Shown: positions 8,762-16,491 of the stretch, piece after piece
How the letters are laid out: every line of letters starts with the position of its first letter
How positions within the stretch are numbered: the first letter of the stretch is position 1
DNA from: Prosthecobacter gellanilyticus
Lineage (GTDB): Bacteria; Verrucomicrobiota; Verrucomicrobiia; Verrucomicrobiales; Verrucomicrobiaceae
Reading direction: 5' to 3'
DNA length: 38,320 bases
NCBI RefSeq assembly: GCF_007992435.1
Contig: NZ_BKAG01000061.1
Span: 1 to 38,320 of the forward strand
Position numbers and translations under genes: made by a program
Notes under the pieces: generated by a model
Databases searched by the model: none
Seen by the model: the letters and a program-made list of their open reading frames with translations, nothing else
What the model was told of the DNA's origin: nothing

Positions 8762-9304
8762 ATGCCGTTGTCTGATCAAGCCGCCTGGTTCGTCATCCAC
8801 ACCCGCCCAAAGTGCGAGCATCTGGCCGCCGGCCTCATGCTGGGCCTGCCGGGGGTGGAGAGCTACTGCCCGCGCATCAAGTTTCAGCGCAGCACAAAGC
8901 GCGGGAAGGTCTGGTTCGTGGAGGCACTCTTCCCCAGCTACTTCTTCGCCCGCTTCGTCCCCTCTGTGTCCATACGGGCGGTGAAGCACTCGCAAAACGT
9001 CATCCGCGTGGTGGATTTCGGTGATCAACTCATTGCCGTACCCGACTCCGTGATCCAGATGATCCGTGAGGAGATGGACGGCCAGGTCATCAAGGAAATC
9101 CACATCGGCGTCAAAGTGGGAGACACCGTCGAGCTCACGGAGGGCCCCATGCGCGGCCTGAAAGGCATCGTGAACAGCGTGCACAGCGGCGAGGAGCGCG
9201 TGAAAATCCTCATGGAGTTCCTCGGCCGCGAGAGTCTGGTGGAGGTGAAGGCATCCCAGATCCTCACCGAGCACACACCGCGTGAGGCCATGTCTGGACG
9301 TTAA
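8762..9304 (+). CDS. NusG/RfaH-family transcription antitermination factor
   Basis: This 180-residue protein has the two-domain NusG layout. The N-terminal NGN domain begins with WFVIHTRPKCE (about 9-19) and contains the FPSYFFARF strand typical of the family. It is followed by a C-terminal KOW domain around VGDTVELTEGPMRGLKG. Family members bind RNA polymerase at the clamp and reduce pausing; RfaH/UpxY/LoaP paralogues act on long surface-polysaccharide operons. It lacks the ribosomal and secE neighbours of housekeeping nusG, so it is more likely a specialised paralogue. The divergent GT9/membrane-protein pair fits an envelope-related regulon, which is inference. Confidence 0.9.
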   Translation: MPLSDQAAWFVIHTRPKCEHLAAGLMLGLPGVESYCPRIKFQRSTKRGKVWFVEALFPSYFFARFVPSVSIRAVKHSQNVIRVVDFGDQLIAVPDSVIQMIREEMDGQVIKEIHIGVKVGDTVELTEGPMRGLKGIVNSVHSGEERVKILMEFLGRESLVEVKASQILTEHTPREAMSGR

Positions 9305-9305
9305 G

Positions 9306-9540
9306 TGGGGTGCAAGCTTCCAGCTTGCCCGTCCTGCATTGAGCTTACAGCACTTGAGCAGCGCTGATTTAAAACCACCGAGAGCACAGAAGACCAACGA
9401 GTCTTCATTTCAAAACCTCTGTGCTCCTCTGTGCTCCTCTGTGCTCCTCTGTGCTCCTCTGTGGCCTCTGTGGCCTCTGTGGCCTCTGTGGCCTCTGTGG
9501 CCTCTGTGGCGAAATCAAAGAACATCCCGCCCTCGGACTG
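9306..9540. repeat. Composite intergenic repeat, copy 1, with 10-bp and 9-bp tandem arrays
   Basis: The element begins two bases after the NusG-like stop with a perfect hairpin GCAAGCT-TCC-AGCTTGC (9312-9328). A purine-rich segment follows, then a tandem array: four units of GTGCTCCTCT (9421-9460) followed by five units of GTGGCCTCT and a partial sixth (9461-9510). It ends with a GCGAAATCAA...CATC-CGCCCTC segment. The same hairpin and ends recur at 11231-11445, but there the tandem array is not expanded. The array has probably expanded by slippage. No gene is present in 9305-9643. Confidence 0.8.
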
Positions 9541-9643
9541 CTTTTAGACTGATCAGCGGTCTCCCTTTCGGCGACTACTCCCCCACATGTTTTGATCGCG
9601 TTGAAGCATTCCCTTGTCATCCTGATCTTCGTTCTCACTCCTC

Positions 9644-10273
9644 ATGCGCTGCCCCGCCTGCCAACAGCCCCTTCGTGAAGGTGACGCCGCCTGCGCGGCC
9701 TGCAGCCTCACGCTGGCCTCGCTGGATGCGCACCTCGGCATCCCGCCCCAGCTCACCGCCCCGGTGGCAGACATGGCCAAGGTCCTCTCCTTGAGCGCCC
9801 ATCGTGCCCTCGCCGAGTCCGTGCGCGCCCTGGAGCAGCGCTTCCCAGAGGTACGCGCCGTGGTCATCACCGCCGCCGTGCCGGCAAACTTCACCCCCGA
9901 GCTCTACAGCTTCTGGCTCTTCAACCGCACCGGCCTCTTCAGCGCCGTGGAAAAGGGTGGAGACAACCATGGCGTCATGCTGCTCTGCGATACCGAGGCC
10001 CCGCGCTGCGTCGCCTCCATCGGTTATGGCCTGGAGCCTCTGCTGCCCAGTTCAGCACTGGAGACAGCCCTGACCGCCGCCACCTCCCATCTGCTCAAAA
10101 GAAACTACGGCAGCGCCGGCACCGCCTTCTTCCGCGAGCTCGAGCGCCAGCTCAACCAGGCGAGCCACAACTGGCCCCAAACTTTTGGTTATTCCGAAAC
10201 CGGCACCTGGTTTGAGTCCGGCACCGGCACCCTGATCCGCACGGACACTTCCACCGACGAAGATCTCTACTGA
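9644..10273 (+). CDS. Zinc-ribbon TPM-domain protein
   Basis: This is a 209-residue protein. The N-terminus is a zinc ribbon with C3-x2-C6 and C17-x2-C20. The rest (about 40-185) resembles a TPM domain (PF04536): a helix with LEQRFPEVRAVV, the FWLFNRTGLF strand-loop, GVMLLCD, and the ASIGYGLEPLLP segment matching the conserved IGYGLE-type motif. TPM domains are found in membrane-associated proteins, including photosystem repair proteins and putative phosphatases. No signal peptide or membrane span is evident here, so this version may be cytoplasmic. The following gene starts 68 bp downstream behind a heptamer tandem repeat. The domain call is fairly confident; the biochemical role is unknown. 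Confidence 0.8.
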   Translation: MRCPACQQPLREGDAACAACSLTLASLDAHLGIPPQLTAPVADMAKVLSLSAHRALAESVRALEQRFPEVRAVVITAAVPANFTPELYSFWLFNRTGLFSAVEKGGDNHGVMLLCDTEAPRCVASIGYGLEPLLPSSALETALTAATSHLLKRNYGSAGTAFFRELERQLNQASHNWPQTFGYSETGTWFESGTGTLIRTDTSTDEDLY

Positions 10274-10282
10274 CTTCACAGC

Positions 10283-10331
10283 GAACCGAAAACCGAGAAC
10301 CGAAAACCGAGAACCGAGAACCGAGAACCGA
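10283..10331. repeat. Heptanucleotide tandem repeat (RAACCGA)x7
   Basis: Seven uninterrupted 7-bp units of GAACCGA or AAACCGA fill 10283-10331, between the TPM gene stop and the ATG of the amidase-like gene at 10342. The array ends 10 bp before that start codon, occupying the position of the ribosome binding site and leader. Copy-number change would shift leader length in 7-bp steps without altering any reading frame. Confidence 0.85.
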
Positions 10332-10341
10332 GAACTGCTCC

Positions 10342-11229
10342 ATGAACCGCCGCCGCTTCCTGCTCGCCTCATCCACCTCATGGCTGGCATGGCCCGCGTC
10401 TGCAGCCGAGCACCTGCCCCGCAGCGTCACCTTCATCGGCGAGGACAAATTCCGCTCCATCGCCGCCGAGGCACATGCCCGGCGCTGGAGCAGCCTGCCC
10501 GTGGCAGAGAGAGTCGTGCGCGCCGCCCTCCGCATGCTCGATACCCCCTACGTCGGCTTCACCCTGGAGATTGATGACCACATCGAATCTCCCTCCGTGA
10601 ACTTCAAGGGCCTCGACTGCTGGACCTTCTTCGAGACCGCCCTCGGCATCGCCCGCATGACGCGGAAGCACCAGACCTTTTACATGCCCGAGGACCTCCT
10701 GCGCGAGATCGAGCACACCCGCTATCGCGATGGCAAATGCAACGGCAACTACCTCGACCGCATCCATTACCTCGATGAATGGTTCCGCGACAATCACGCC
10801 CGCAAAAACGTGCGTGATATCACCCGCGATCTCGCCCCCGTCGTCCCCCTCACCGGCCGTAAGATCGATGAGATGACCGTGCTCTGGAAAAGCTATCGTT
10901 ACCTCAAAAACAATCCCGATCTGCGTGAAGGCATGGCCAGGATCGAGGCCGAGCTCCAGCAGCATCCCTTCCACTACATCCCGAAGGAATCCGTCGCCGC
11001 CATCGAGCCCAAGCTGCAAAACGGCGACATCATCGGCATCGTCACGCACAAGCCTCACGTGTATTGCAGTCACGTCGGCCTCGCCATCCGCGTCAAAGAC
11101 AGCGGCATGCACTTCATGCACGCCTCAGCCTCCGCCGGAAAGAAAAAGGTCATCATCGACAAAACCGTCTCCGGCTACCTCGCCGACTTCCAAAGCCACG
11201 CCGGCATCATCGTCGCAAGACCTCTGTAG
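10342..11229 (+). CDS. Exported DUF1460 N-acetylmuramoyl-L-alanine amidase-like protein
   Basis: This 295-residue protein has a Tat-like signal (MNRRRF at 1-6 followed by a short hydrophobic stretch ending AASA-type near residue 22). The mature part matches the DUF1460 family (PF07313), an NlpC/P60-related papain-like fold acting on peptidoglycan. The likely nucleophile is C93 in GLDCWTF, and the likely catalytic histidine is H244 in CSHVGLAI. Length fits the family. It probably hydrolyses cell-wall amide bonds in the periplasm. The heptamer repeat occupies its leader. The downstream gap contains copy 2 of the composite repeat, so the gene is probably transcribed alone or with the TPM gene. 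Confidence 0.88.
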   Translation: MNRRRFLLASSTSWLAWPASAAEHLPRSVTFIGEDKFRSIAAEAHARRWSSLPVAERVVRAALRMLDTPYVGFTLEIDDHIESPSVNFKGLDCWTFFETALGIARMTRKHQTFYMPEDLLREIEHTRYRDGKCNGNYLDRIHYLDEWFRDNHARKNVRDITRDLAPVVPLTGRKIDEMTVLWKSYRYLKNNPDLREGMARIEAELQQHPFHYIPKESVAAIEPKLQNGDIIGIVTHKPHVYCSHVGLAIRVKDSGMHFMHASASAGKKKVIIDKTVSGYLADFQSHAGIIVARPL

Positions 11230-11230
11230 A

Positions 11231-11445
11231 GGTGGTGCAAGCTTCCAGCTTGCCCTTCATGGCTCCCAGAAAACTCCGGCCTCTGAACTCTTGCGTTCCG
11301 CCTTCCTCTCGCGGTGTCCCTCCATGAACACCGCGAGAGCAACGAATGACGAAAGACGCATAAACCTGGAATACGAAGGCCTTTGTGCTCCTCCGTGTCC
11401 TCTGGGGTGAAATCAACGGACATCTCGCCCTCAACCGGCTCTCGG
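11231..11445. repeat. Composite intergenic repeat, copy 2
   Basis: It starts just after the DUF1460 stop with the same GCAAGCT-TCC-AGCTTGC hairpin (11237-11253) seen at 9312-9328. It later has GTGCTCCTCCGTGTCCTCTGG followed by GTGAAATCAACGGACATC, matching the right end of copy 1, where the middle part is the expanded GTGCTCCTCT/GTGGCCTCT array. Both copies are in the same orientation and directly follow stop codons. The frame of the next gene is open back through this element, but that is not evidence of coding. Confidence 0.75.
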
Positions 11446-11528
11446 ATGCGATGCGCGTCTCCTCAGCTCCCCCGTCATTTCAAAAACGCAGTCTTGGCAT
11501 ACCCACTGGAACCGTGCATCCTTCCACC

Positions 11529-12185
11529 ATGCCGACGCCACTGCTCGCTGAACTCGACCCGGTCCAGATCGCCATCGTCGTGATCGCCATGCTGGGCGGC
11601 TTCGTCCAGTGGATCTGGAGCCTCATCCAGCAGAGCAAAGAAGAGGCTGAGCAACGCCGGAATCCCGTCACTCCCGAGGAAAAGCAACACCGCGAGGAAG
11701 CCTGGCGCAAACAAACCCAGGCCCAGAAACCCGCTCGTCCAGCCCCCGCCTCCACACCGCCACCGCTGAATGATCCCTTCGCCTCCGTGCGCGAGATTTT
11801 TGACCAGATCAAACGTGAGGCCACCCAGCCCCAACAGCCTCCACCGGCTCCATCCCGGCCGCCTCCCCTTCCCACCACACCGCCGCCTCAGGCCAGGCGC
11901 GGCTCCGTGCGCGCTGACCTGAGCAAGCGAGCTGACCCCCAGCCCCCGAAGCGCCACTCCGTCGCCGCGGAACGGGTGGAGGCCCCATCCTCCACACCAC
12001 CCGTCACCCTTCCCACCGCTCCCACACCTCCAGCCGTGGTCTTGCAGACGGCCACACGACCTGCCGTCGCCCCGGCTTGGGCAGGTTTGCTCGGTTCTCC
12101 CGCCGCGTTGCGGCAGGCTTTCATCCTTCGCGAGATACTTGGTCCGCCAAAAGCCTTGCAAACCGCGAACGACTCGGCAGCATAG
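11529..12185 (+). CDS. Hypothetical Pro-rich single-span membrane protein
   Basis: This is a 218-residue protein. Residues about 11-31 form one hydrophobic span (IAIVVIAMLGGFVQWIWSLI), followed by a charged helix (SKEEAEQRR...) and a long Pro/Ala-rich linker. A conserved-looking C-terminal helix follows, with LLGSPAALRQAFILREILG-type sequence near residues 190-208. I placed the start at 11529 because the upstream in-frame part (from 11385) lies in the composite repeat. The topology suggests a membrane-anchored protein with a disordered tether carrying a C-terminal peptide. I do not recognise a function. Transcription may run into the tRNA 21 bp downstream. Confidence 0.7.
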   Translation: MPTPLLAELDPVQIAIVVIAMLGGFVQWIWSLIQQSKEEAEQRRNPVTPEEKQHREEAWRKQTQAQKPARPAPASTPPPLNDPFASVREIFDQIKREATQPQQPPPAPSRPPPLPTTPPPQARRGSVRADLSKRADPQPPKRHSVAAERVEAPSSTPPVTLPTAPTPPAVVLQTATRPAVAPAWAGLLGSPAALRQAFILREILGPPKALQTANDSAA

Positions 12186-12186
12186 T
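12156..12186 (+). promoter_or_regulatory. Weak candidate promoter for tRNA-Leu
   Basis: TTGCAA (12156-12161) and CATAGT (12181-12186) resemble -35 and -10 boxes, 20 bp upstream of the tRNA. The spacing (19 bp) is long and the boxes overlap the end of the preceding coding sequence. This is only a pattern match. Confidence 0.25.
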
Positions 12187-12206
12187 CCACGTTGCTTCCT
12201 GCACAT

Positions 12207-12290
12207 GCCGGTGTGGTGAAATGGTAGACGCGCTAGACTCAAAATCTTGTTCCGAAAGGAGTGTCGGTTCGAGTCCGACCACCGGCACCA
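12207..12290 (+). tRNA. tRNA-Leu (anticodon CAA)
   Basis: This is an 84-nt type II tRNA. The acceptor stem GCCGGTG pairs with CACCGGC (12280-12286), followed by A and an encoded CCA (12288-12290). The T arm GTCGGTTCGAGTCCGAC is perfect. The anticodon loop CTCAAAA gives anticodon CAA, reading UUG. A long variable arm (GTTCCGAAAGGAGTG-like) is typical of tRNA-Leu. The anticodon stem has one apparent U-U mismatch. The gene marks the left side of the defence island, a common integration location. Confidence 0.93.
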
Positions 12291-12309
12291 CCCCTTGAAA
12301 TTCAAGGGG
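12291..12309. terminator. Perfect palindrome abutting the tRNA 3' end
   Basis: Nine-base arms CCCCTTGAA and TTCAAGGGG flank one central A, immediately after the CCA end. As RNA the central bases would form the loop. It is a plausible terminator or processing structure for the tRNA, although no T-run follows. It could also be part of an integration site. Confidence 0.5.
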
Positions 12310-12519
12310 TTATGGCGCAAGTACCTCAACCTCACCGAGGGGCAAAATATTTTCACCTGTGCACTTCCTGTGCAGTTTGAGGGAGCTGCTGCCAGAGAAT
12401 TCGCGGCTTGCGGCTGCTGGCGAGAGCGTGGTTGAATTTGTTCATGCACCAACGCTACCTATCGTGCCACGGGTAAAAACCGTCACGGGGACGCCGGGCA
12501 TCCCCCAACTTTCCTAGCT

Positions 12520-13050
12520 ATGCAAAAACCGGAGATCCTTGACGCCATCCAGCGAATCAACACCGCCCCCCGCAAGGGCTCAGGAGATTTTGTGGGCGCG
12601 ATGTATGACGACTCTTCACGTCAAGGAGATCGGCCTGTGGCGTTGGTGGTCGGGATCAACTACGGGCAGAACGGGACCTCGGCTGGCTCAGTGGGAAGGG
12701 TATCGGAGCCATTAGGGTATGCGCAGCATGTGAAGACGATCACGGGCCAAGACTGCCACACGGTCCTGTGGAACTTTTACCCCTACCTGACTCAAGAGGA
12801 GTGGTGCGAAGAGGTGGGAAACTCGGCAAAGGAGGCGGAGCTTCTCTTCGACGGTGGCTATGATGATCCTTTCGGAGTGTTTGCTAAACTGTGTGAAGAA
12901 TTGAAACCGGAATTCATTGTGTTTCACGGAGTCACTTGCTCCATCCCAATTCTTGCCCGTGTGGTGCTACCGTCAGTTCGATGCAGGTGTTTCCTCGCCC
13001 GTAACCTGTCACGTGGGGTTCACAGGGCGAGCCTCAAGGAACTCACATGA
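12520..13050 (+). CDS. Hypothetical protein, possibly truncated or frameshifted at the 3' end
   Basis: This 176-residue frame is coding-like up to about residue 141. It has a segment VALVVGINYGQNG near 40-53, VLWNFYPYLTQEEW near 82-95, and EFIVFHGVT near 130-138. The spacing of a GxNYG-like loop and a late FHG motif recalls uracil-DNA-glycosylase-like folds, but this is weak and I do not assign it. After residue 141 the sequence becomes Arg/Cys-rich and unconvincing. A different frame (12917-13180, +1 relative) stays open through to the hsdM start at 13181. This suggests a frameshift or a fusion to unrelated sequence at the junction with the restriction operon. Confidence 0.5.
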   Translation: MQKPEILDAIQRINTAPRKGSGDFVGAMYDDSSRQGDRPVALVVGINYGQNGTSAGSVGRVSEPLGYAQHVKTITGQDCHTVLWNFYPYLTQEEWCEEVGNSAKEAELLFDGGYDDPFGVFAKLCEELKPEFIVFHGVTCSIPILARVVLPSVRCRCFLARNLSRGVHRASLKELT

Positions 13051-13180
13051 GCCTCGTTTTGTGAGAGCGGGGGTACTCAGGACCCCGGCCCCATCTGCGC
13101 AGGAGTTCGCCAAAAACCTTGCTTATGCGGGGGCATTGCATTCTGCTTGTAGGGATTTTGCCTCCCACGCCAGCGACTGA

Positions 13181-15319
13181 ATGACTCCCCACGCACTCCA
13201 GGACCTTTCCAAACTCGAAGACTCCCTCTGGGAGGCCGCCGACCAGCTCCGCGCCAACTCGAAGCTGACTTCCAGCGAATACTGCATGCCCATCCTGGGC
13301 ATCATCTTCCTCCGCCACGCCACGAACCGCTACAACGCCGTCGCCGCACGGATCGAGGAGGAGAAGGCGGAGGGGAAGCTTCCGAAGAAGCTCCCGATCA
13401 CAAAGGCCCACTTCATCTCCCGGCGTGCGCTCATGCTGCCGCCGGAGGCCCGCTATGAAACGCTGATTGCCCTGCCGAAGGGCACGAACCTGGGGACCGC
13501 TCTGGTGGAGGCCATGAACGCCATCGAGCGGGACTTTGAGCCGCTGGCCGGGCAACTCCCGAAGGACTTTGAGAAGTTTGATAACGATCTGCTGGAGTCC
13601 ATGCTGCGCATTTTTGACAGTGAGGCCCTGCGCAAGGCCAGCGGGGACATTTTTGGGCGCATCTATGAGTATTTCTTGATGAAGTTCGCCATCCAAGGCG
13701 CGCAGGACAATGGCGAGTTCTTCACCCCGCCTTCACTGGTGCAGATGATTGTGAACGTGATCGAGCCGGATCACGGTGTCGTCGCCGATCTTGCTTGTGG
13801 ATCGGGCGGCATGTTTGTGCAGACCAGCCATTTCATGGAGGATCACGGGCAGGACACCATGAAGAGTGTGACCTTCTACGGGCAGGAGAAGACGGCCACC
13901 ACGATCCGGTTGGCGAAGATGAACCTGGCCGTTCATGGGCTGGAGGGGGAGATCAAGGAGGCGAACACCTTCTACCAGGACGAGCACCGGCTCAGCGATG
14001 GCCGCCCGCTCTGGGGAAACTGTGACTTCATGATGGCGAACCCGCCCTTCAATGTGGACATGGTGGACGAGGGAAAGGTGAAGGGAGACCGCCGCCTGCC
14101 CTTTGGCCTGCCAGGGGTGAACAAGTCGAAGACCATCTCGAATGCGAACTATCTCTGGATCAGCTACTTTCATTCGTATCTAAATGCGAAAGGTCGTGCC
14201 GGGTTTGTCATGTCATCCCAGGCCAGCAGTGCCGGGCATGGCGAGGCGGAGGTGCGGCAAAAGCTCGTTGCCACGGGCGATGTGGACGTGATGATGTCCA
14301 TCCGCTCAAACTTCTTCTACACGCGCACTGTACCCTGCGAACTGTGGTTCTTTGACAAGGGCAAACCCGCCGCGCGGAAGGACAGCGTCCTCATGCTGGA
14401 TGCGCGGAATGTGTATCGGAAAGTCACGCGGAAGATCTTCGATTTCAGCGCCGAGCAGCAGCAGAACCTCTCGTCCATCGTCTGGCTGTATCGCGGTCAG
14501 AACGAGCGTTTCATCGAACTCGTGAACCAGCATGTGGACCGCAGCTTGCAGGCCGCGCACGCCTGTTTCCTGGATGAAGCCGCCGCCGATGGCCCCTGCG
14601 AGCCGCTGGACGCTTTCCGCCAAGCGGTGAAGGCTCTCCATGAGCAAATGCACGGCTTCCTGGAAACCCTGCCGGAGAAAGGCGAGCACGCTCAACCGCT
14701 GGGTGACTATCTGGAATCAAAAGGCAATGCGGAGGATGGAATCGAAGGCTTTCGCCTGCTCAAGTCCGACGCGCAAAAGCGCCGTAACGAGTGCGGCAAT
14801 GCTTGGGGCGACACGAAGGACTTCATCGAGATTCTCGCACCGCAGGTCGAGCGCAGTCGCAGCCTGGCCAGCGAGCTGGACGCCCTGTGCAAGCACGTCT
14901 CAGGACTCATCAGCCATGTCGAGGCAGACAGCCGCAGCAGCGAGAGCGACCTCTGGAACAGCCGTGAGATCAAAAAAGCCTTCAAAGCCGCCGACGCAGC
15001 CCGGCATCAAGCCGTGGAAAACCTCAAGCGCGTGGCCTACTTCCACCGTCAGGCCCTATGGCTGCTCCATCGCTTCCCGGAGGCCAGTTATGTGGACGTG
15101 CCCGGTCTGTGCAAGATCGCCAGCAAGGCCGACATCGCCGCCGCCGACTGGAGCCTTACCCCAGGCCGCTACGTCGGCGTCGCCCCGGCGGAGGTGGATG
15201 AAGATTTCGATTTTGGCCAGGCCATGCGTGACCTCCATGCGGAACTGAAAGACCTGGACCGCGAAGCCAGCGAACTGGCCGCGAAGATTCAGGCAAACTT
15301 TGAGGGACTGGGGATATGA
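13181..15319 (+). CDS. hsdM: Type I restriction-modification system DNA methyltransferase subunit (HsdM)
   Basis: This 712-residue N6-adenine methyltransferase contains an N-terminal helical HsdM domain (KLEDSLWEAADQL near 11-23). SAM-binding motif I is DLACGSGG at 203-210, and the catalytic motif is NPPF at 287-290. With HsdS it methylates the recognition site and protects host DNA; with HsdR it completes the restriction complex. It is about 200 residues longer than many HsdM proteins. The extra C-terminal part (about 460-712) is helical and charged, with coiled-coil-like stretches. The last four bases overlap the hsdS start (ATGA), indicating translational coupling. The start directly follows the end of the upstream open frame. 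Confidence 0.95.
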   Translation: MTPHALQDLSKLEDSLWEAADQLRANSKLTSSEYCMPILGIIFLRHATNRYNAVAARIEEEKAEGKLPKKLPITKAHFISRRALMLPPEARYETLIALPKGTNLGTALVEAMNAIERDFEPLAGQLPKDFEKFDNDLLESMLRIFDSEALRKASGDIFGRIYEYFLMKFAIQGAQDNGEFFTPPSLVQMIVNVIEPDHGVVADLACGSGGMFVQTSHFMEDHGQDTMKSVTFYGQEKTATTIRLAKMNLAVHGLEGEIKEANTFYQDEHRLSDGRPLWGNCDFMMANPPFNVDMVDEGKVKGDRRLPFGLPGVNKSKTISNANYLWISYFHSYLNAKGRAGFVMSSQASSAGHGEAEVRQKLVATGDVDVMMSIRSNFFYTRTVPCELWFFDKGKPAARKDSVLMLDARNVYRKVTRKIFDFSAEQQQNLSSIVWLYRGQNERFIELVNQHVDRSLQAAHACFLDEAAADGPCEPLDAFRQAVKALHEQMHGFLETLPEKGEHAQPLGDYLESKGNAEDGIEGFRLLKSDAQKRRNECGNAWGDTKDFIEILAPQVERSRSLASELDALCKHVSGLISHVEADSRSSESDLWNSREIKKAFKAADAARHQAVENLKRVAYFHRQALWLLHRFPEASYVDVPGLCKIASKADIAAADWSLTPGRYVGVAPAEVDEDFDFGQAMRDLHAELKDLDREASELAAKIQANFEGLGI

Positions 15320-16491
15320 AGAAGCATTGGCGAGATTGTCGGCTCGGTGATGTTCTCACGTTGAAACGTGGTCACGATTTGCCGGGTGAAACCCGCATCG
15401 AAGGTGATGTGCCAGTTGTGTCATCGTCCGGCATCACTGGATTCCACAACGAAGCCAAGGCACAAGCGCCGGGCGTTGTGACAGGTCGATACGGCACCAT
15501 TGGTGAAGTGTACTATCTGGATCAAGACTATTGGCCGCTAAACACGTCGCTCTATGTCATCGACTTCAAAGGAACGCGCCCACGATTCGCGGCCTACTTT
15601 CTGAGGAATGTCTTGAAGGACTACCAAAGCGACAAGGCTGCCGTGCCCGGCGTTGATCGGAACGTATTGCACGAGATCAAAGTGCGCGCCCCTGATCCTA
15701 CCACTCAAGAGCGCATCGAAGCAACATTGACTGCCTACGACGACATGATGGAGAACAACCGGCGGCGGATGGCGTTGCTGGAGGAGTCGGCGCGGCTGCT
15801 CTACCGGGAGTGGTTCGTCCACCTACGCTTCCCCGGCCACGAACACACCTGCCTCATCAACGGCTTGCCGCAGGGCTGGGAGCGAGTCGAGTTGAATAAC
15901 ATCATCAACGTGACGCATGGCTATGCTTTCCAGGGGGCCGACTTCTCGGAAGAAACAACTTCGCGAGTGCTAACGACTCCCGGCAATTTTAGAATTGGCG
16001 GTGGCATCAAGCTGGGCAAACCAAAGTTCTATAGCGAAGCCGGGCCATTGCCCCCTGATTACATCTTGGCTCCGATGGACTTGATCGTGACCATGACGGA
16101 CCTCAGCAAGGACAGCGACACGCTTGGCTACCCTGCTTTCGTCGCCAAACTCCCGGACGTGACATTTCTTCACAATCAACGCGTCGGTAAAGTCGTGCCT
16201 CGCGGTGATTTCTTCCCGAAGCATTTCCTTTACTGTGTGCTATGCGACGAGCGCTATCGCCATCACGTTGTCGGCGCAGCCACGGGAGGAGTTATCAAGC
16301 ACACGTCACCGAAGCGCATTCTCAGCTACGAAGCAGGCTTGCCCCGGAAGCGCCAGCTGATCGAAGACTTCGAATCGTTTGCAGCCCCTCTGTTTGCTCA
16401 AATTAACATCCTCGTCGAATCGAACGAAAAACTCCGCGCTGCCCGCGACATGCTACTGCCACGTCTCATGAATGGGGAAATCGAGGTGTGA
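15316..16491 (+). CDS. hsdS: Type I restriction-modification specificity subunit (HsdS)
   Basis: This 391-residue protein recognises the two halves of the bipartite target sequence. Two target recognition domains are visible. TRD1 starts WRDCRLGDVLTLKRGHDL (about 4-21) and ends before the helical spacer LTAYDDMMENNRRRMALLEE (about 138-157). TRD2 starts WERVELNNIINVTHGYAF (about 190-207) and ends with the second helix LVESNEKLRAARDMLLPRLM. The length is normal, so it should be a complete two-TRD subunit. A GAGGGA-like sequence at the end of hsdM is its ribosome binding site. The next gene starts one base after its stop. Confidence 0.95.
   Translation: MKKHWRDCRLGDVLTLKRGHDLPGETRIEGDVPVVSSSGITGFHNEAKAQAPGVVTGRYGTIGEVYYLDQDYWPLNTSLYVIDFKGTRPRFAAYFLRNVLKDYQSDKAAVPGVDRNVLHEIKVRAPDPTTQERIEATLTAYDDMMENNRRRMALLEESARLLYREWFVHLRFPGHEHTCLINGLPQGWERVELNNIINVTHGYAFQGADFSEETTSRVLTTPGNFRIGGGIKLGKPKFYSEAGPLPPDYILAPMDLIVTMTDLSKDSDTLGYPAFVAKLPDVTFLHNQRVGKVVPRGDFFPKHFLYCVLCDERYRHHVVGAATGGVIKHTSPKRILSYEAGLPRKRQLIEDFESFAAPLFAQINILVESNEKLRAARDMLLPRLMNGEIEV

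Noticed and set aside
9421..9510. Possible CRISPR array
   Set aside because: Units are 9-10 bp, contiguous and without spacers; no cas genes are present. It is a simple tandem expansion.
12230..12256. Defective tRNA because of the U-U mismatch in the anticodon stem
   Set aside because: Acceptor, T and variable arms, the anticodon loop and encoded CCA are all intact; a single mismatch is tolerated in functional tRNAs.
12291..12309. Attachment site of an integrated element
   Set aside because: The palindrome abuts the tRNA, but no direct repeat of the tRNA 3' end was seen elsewhere and no integrase is encoded in the window.
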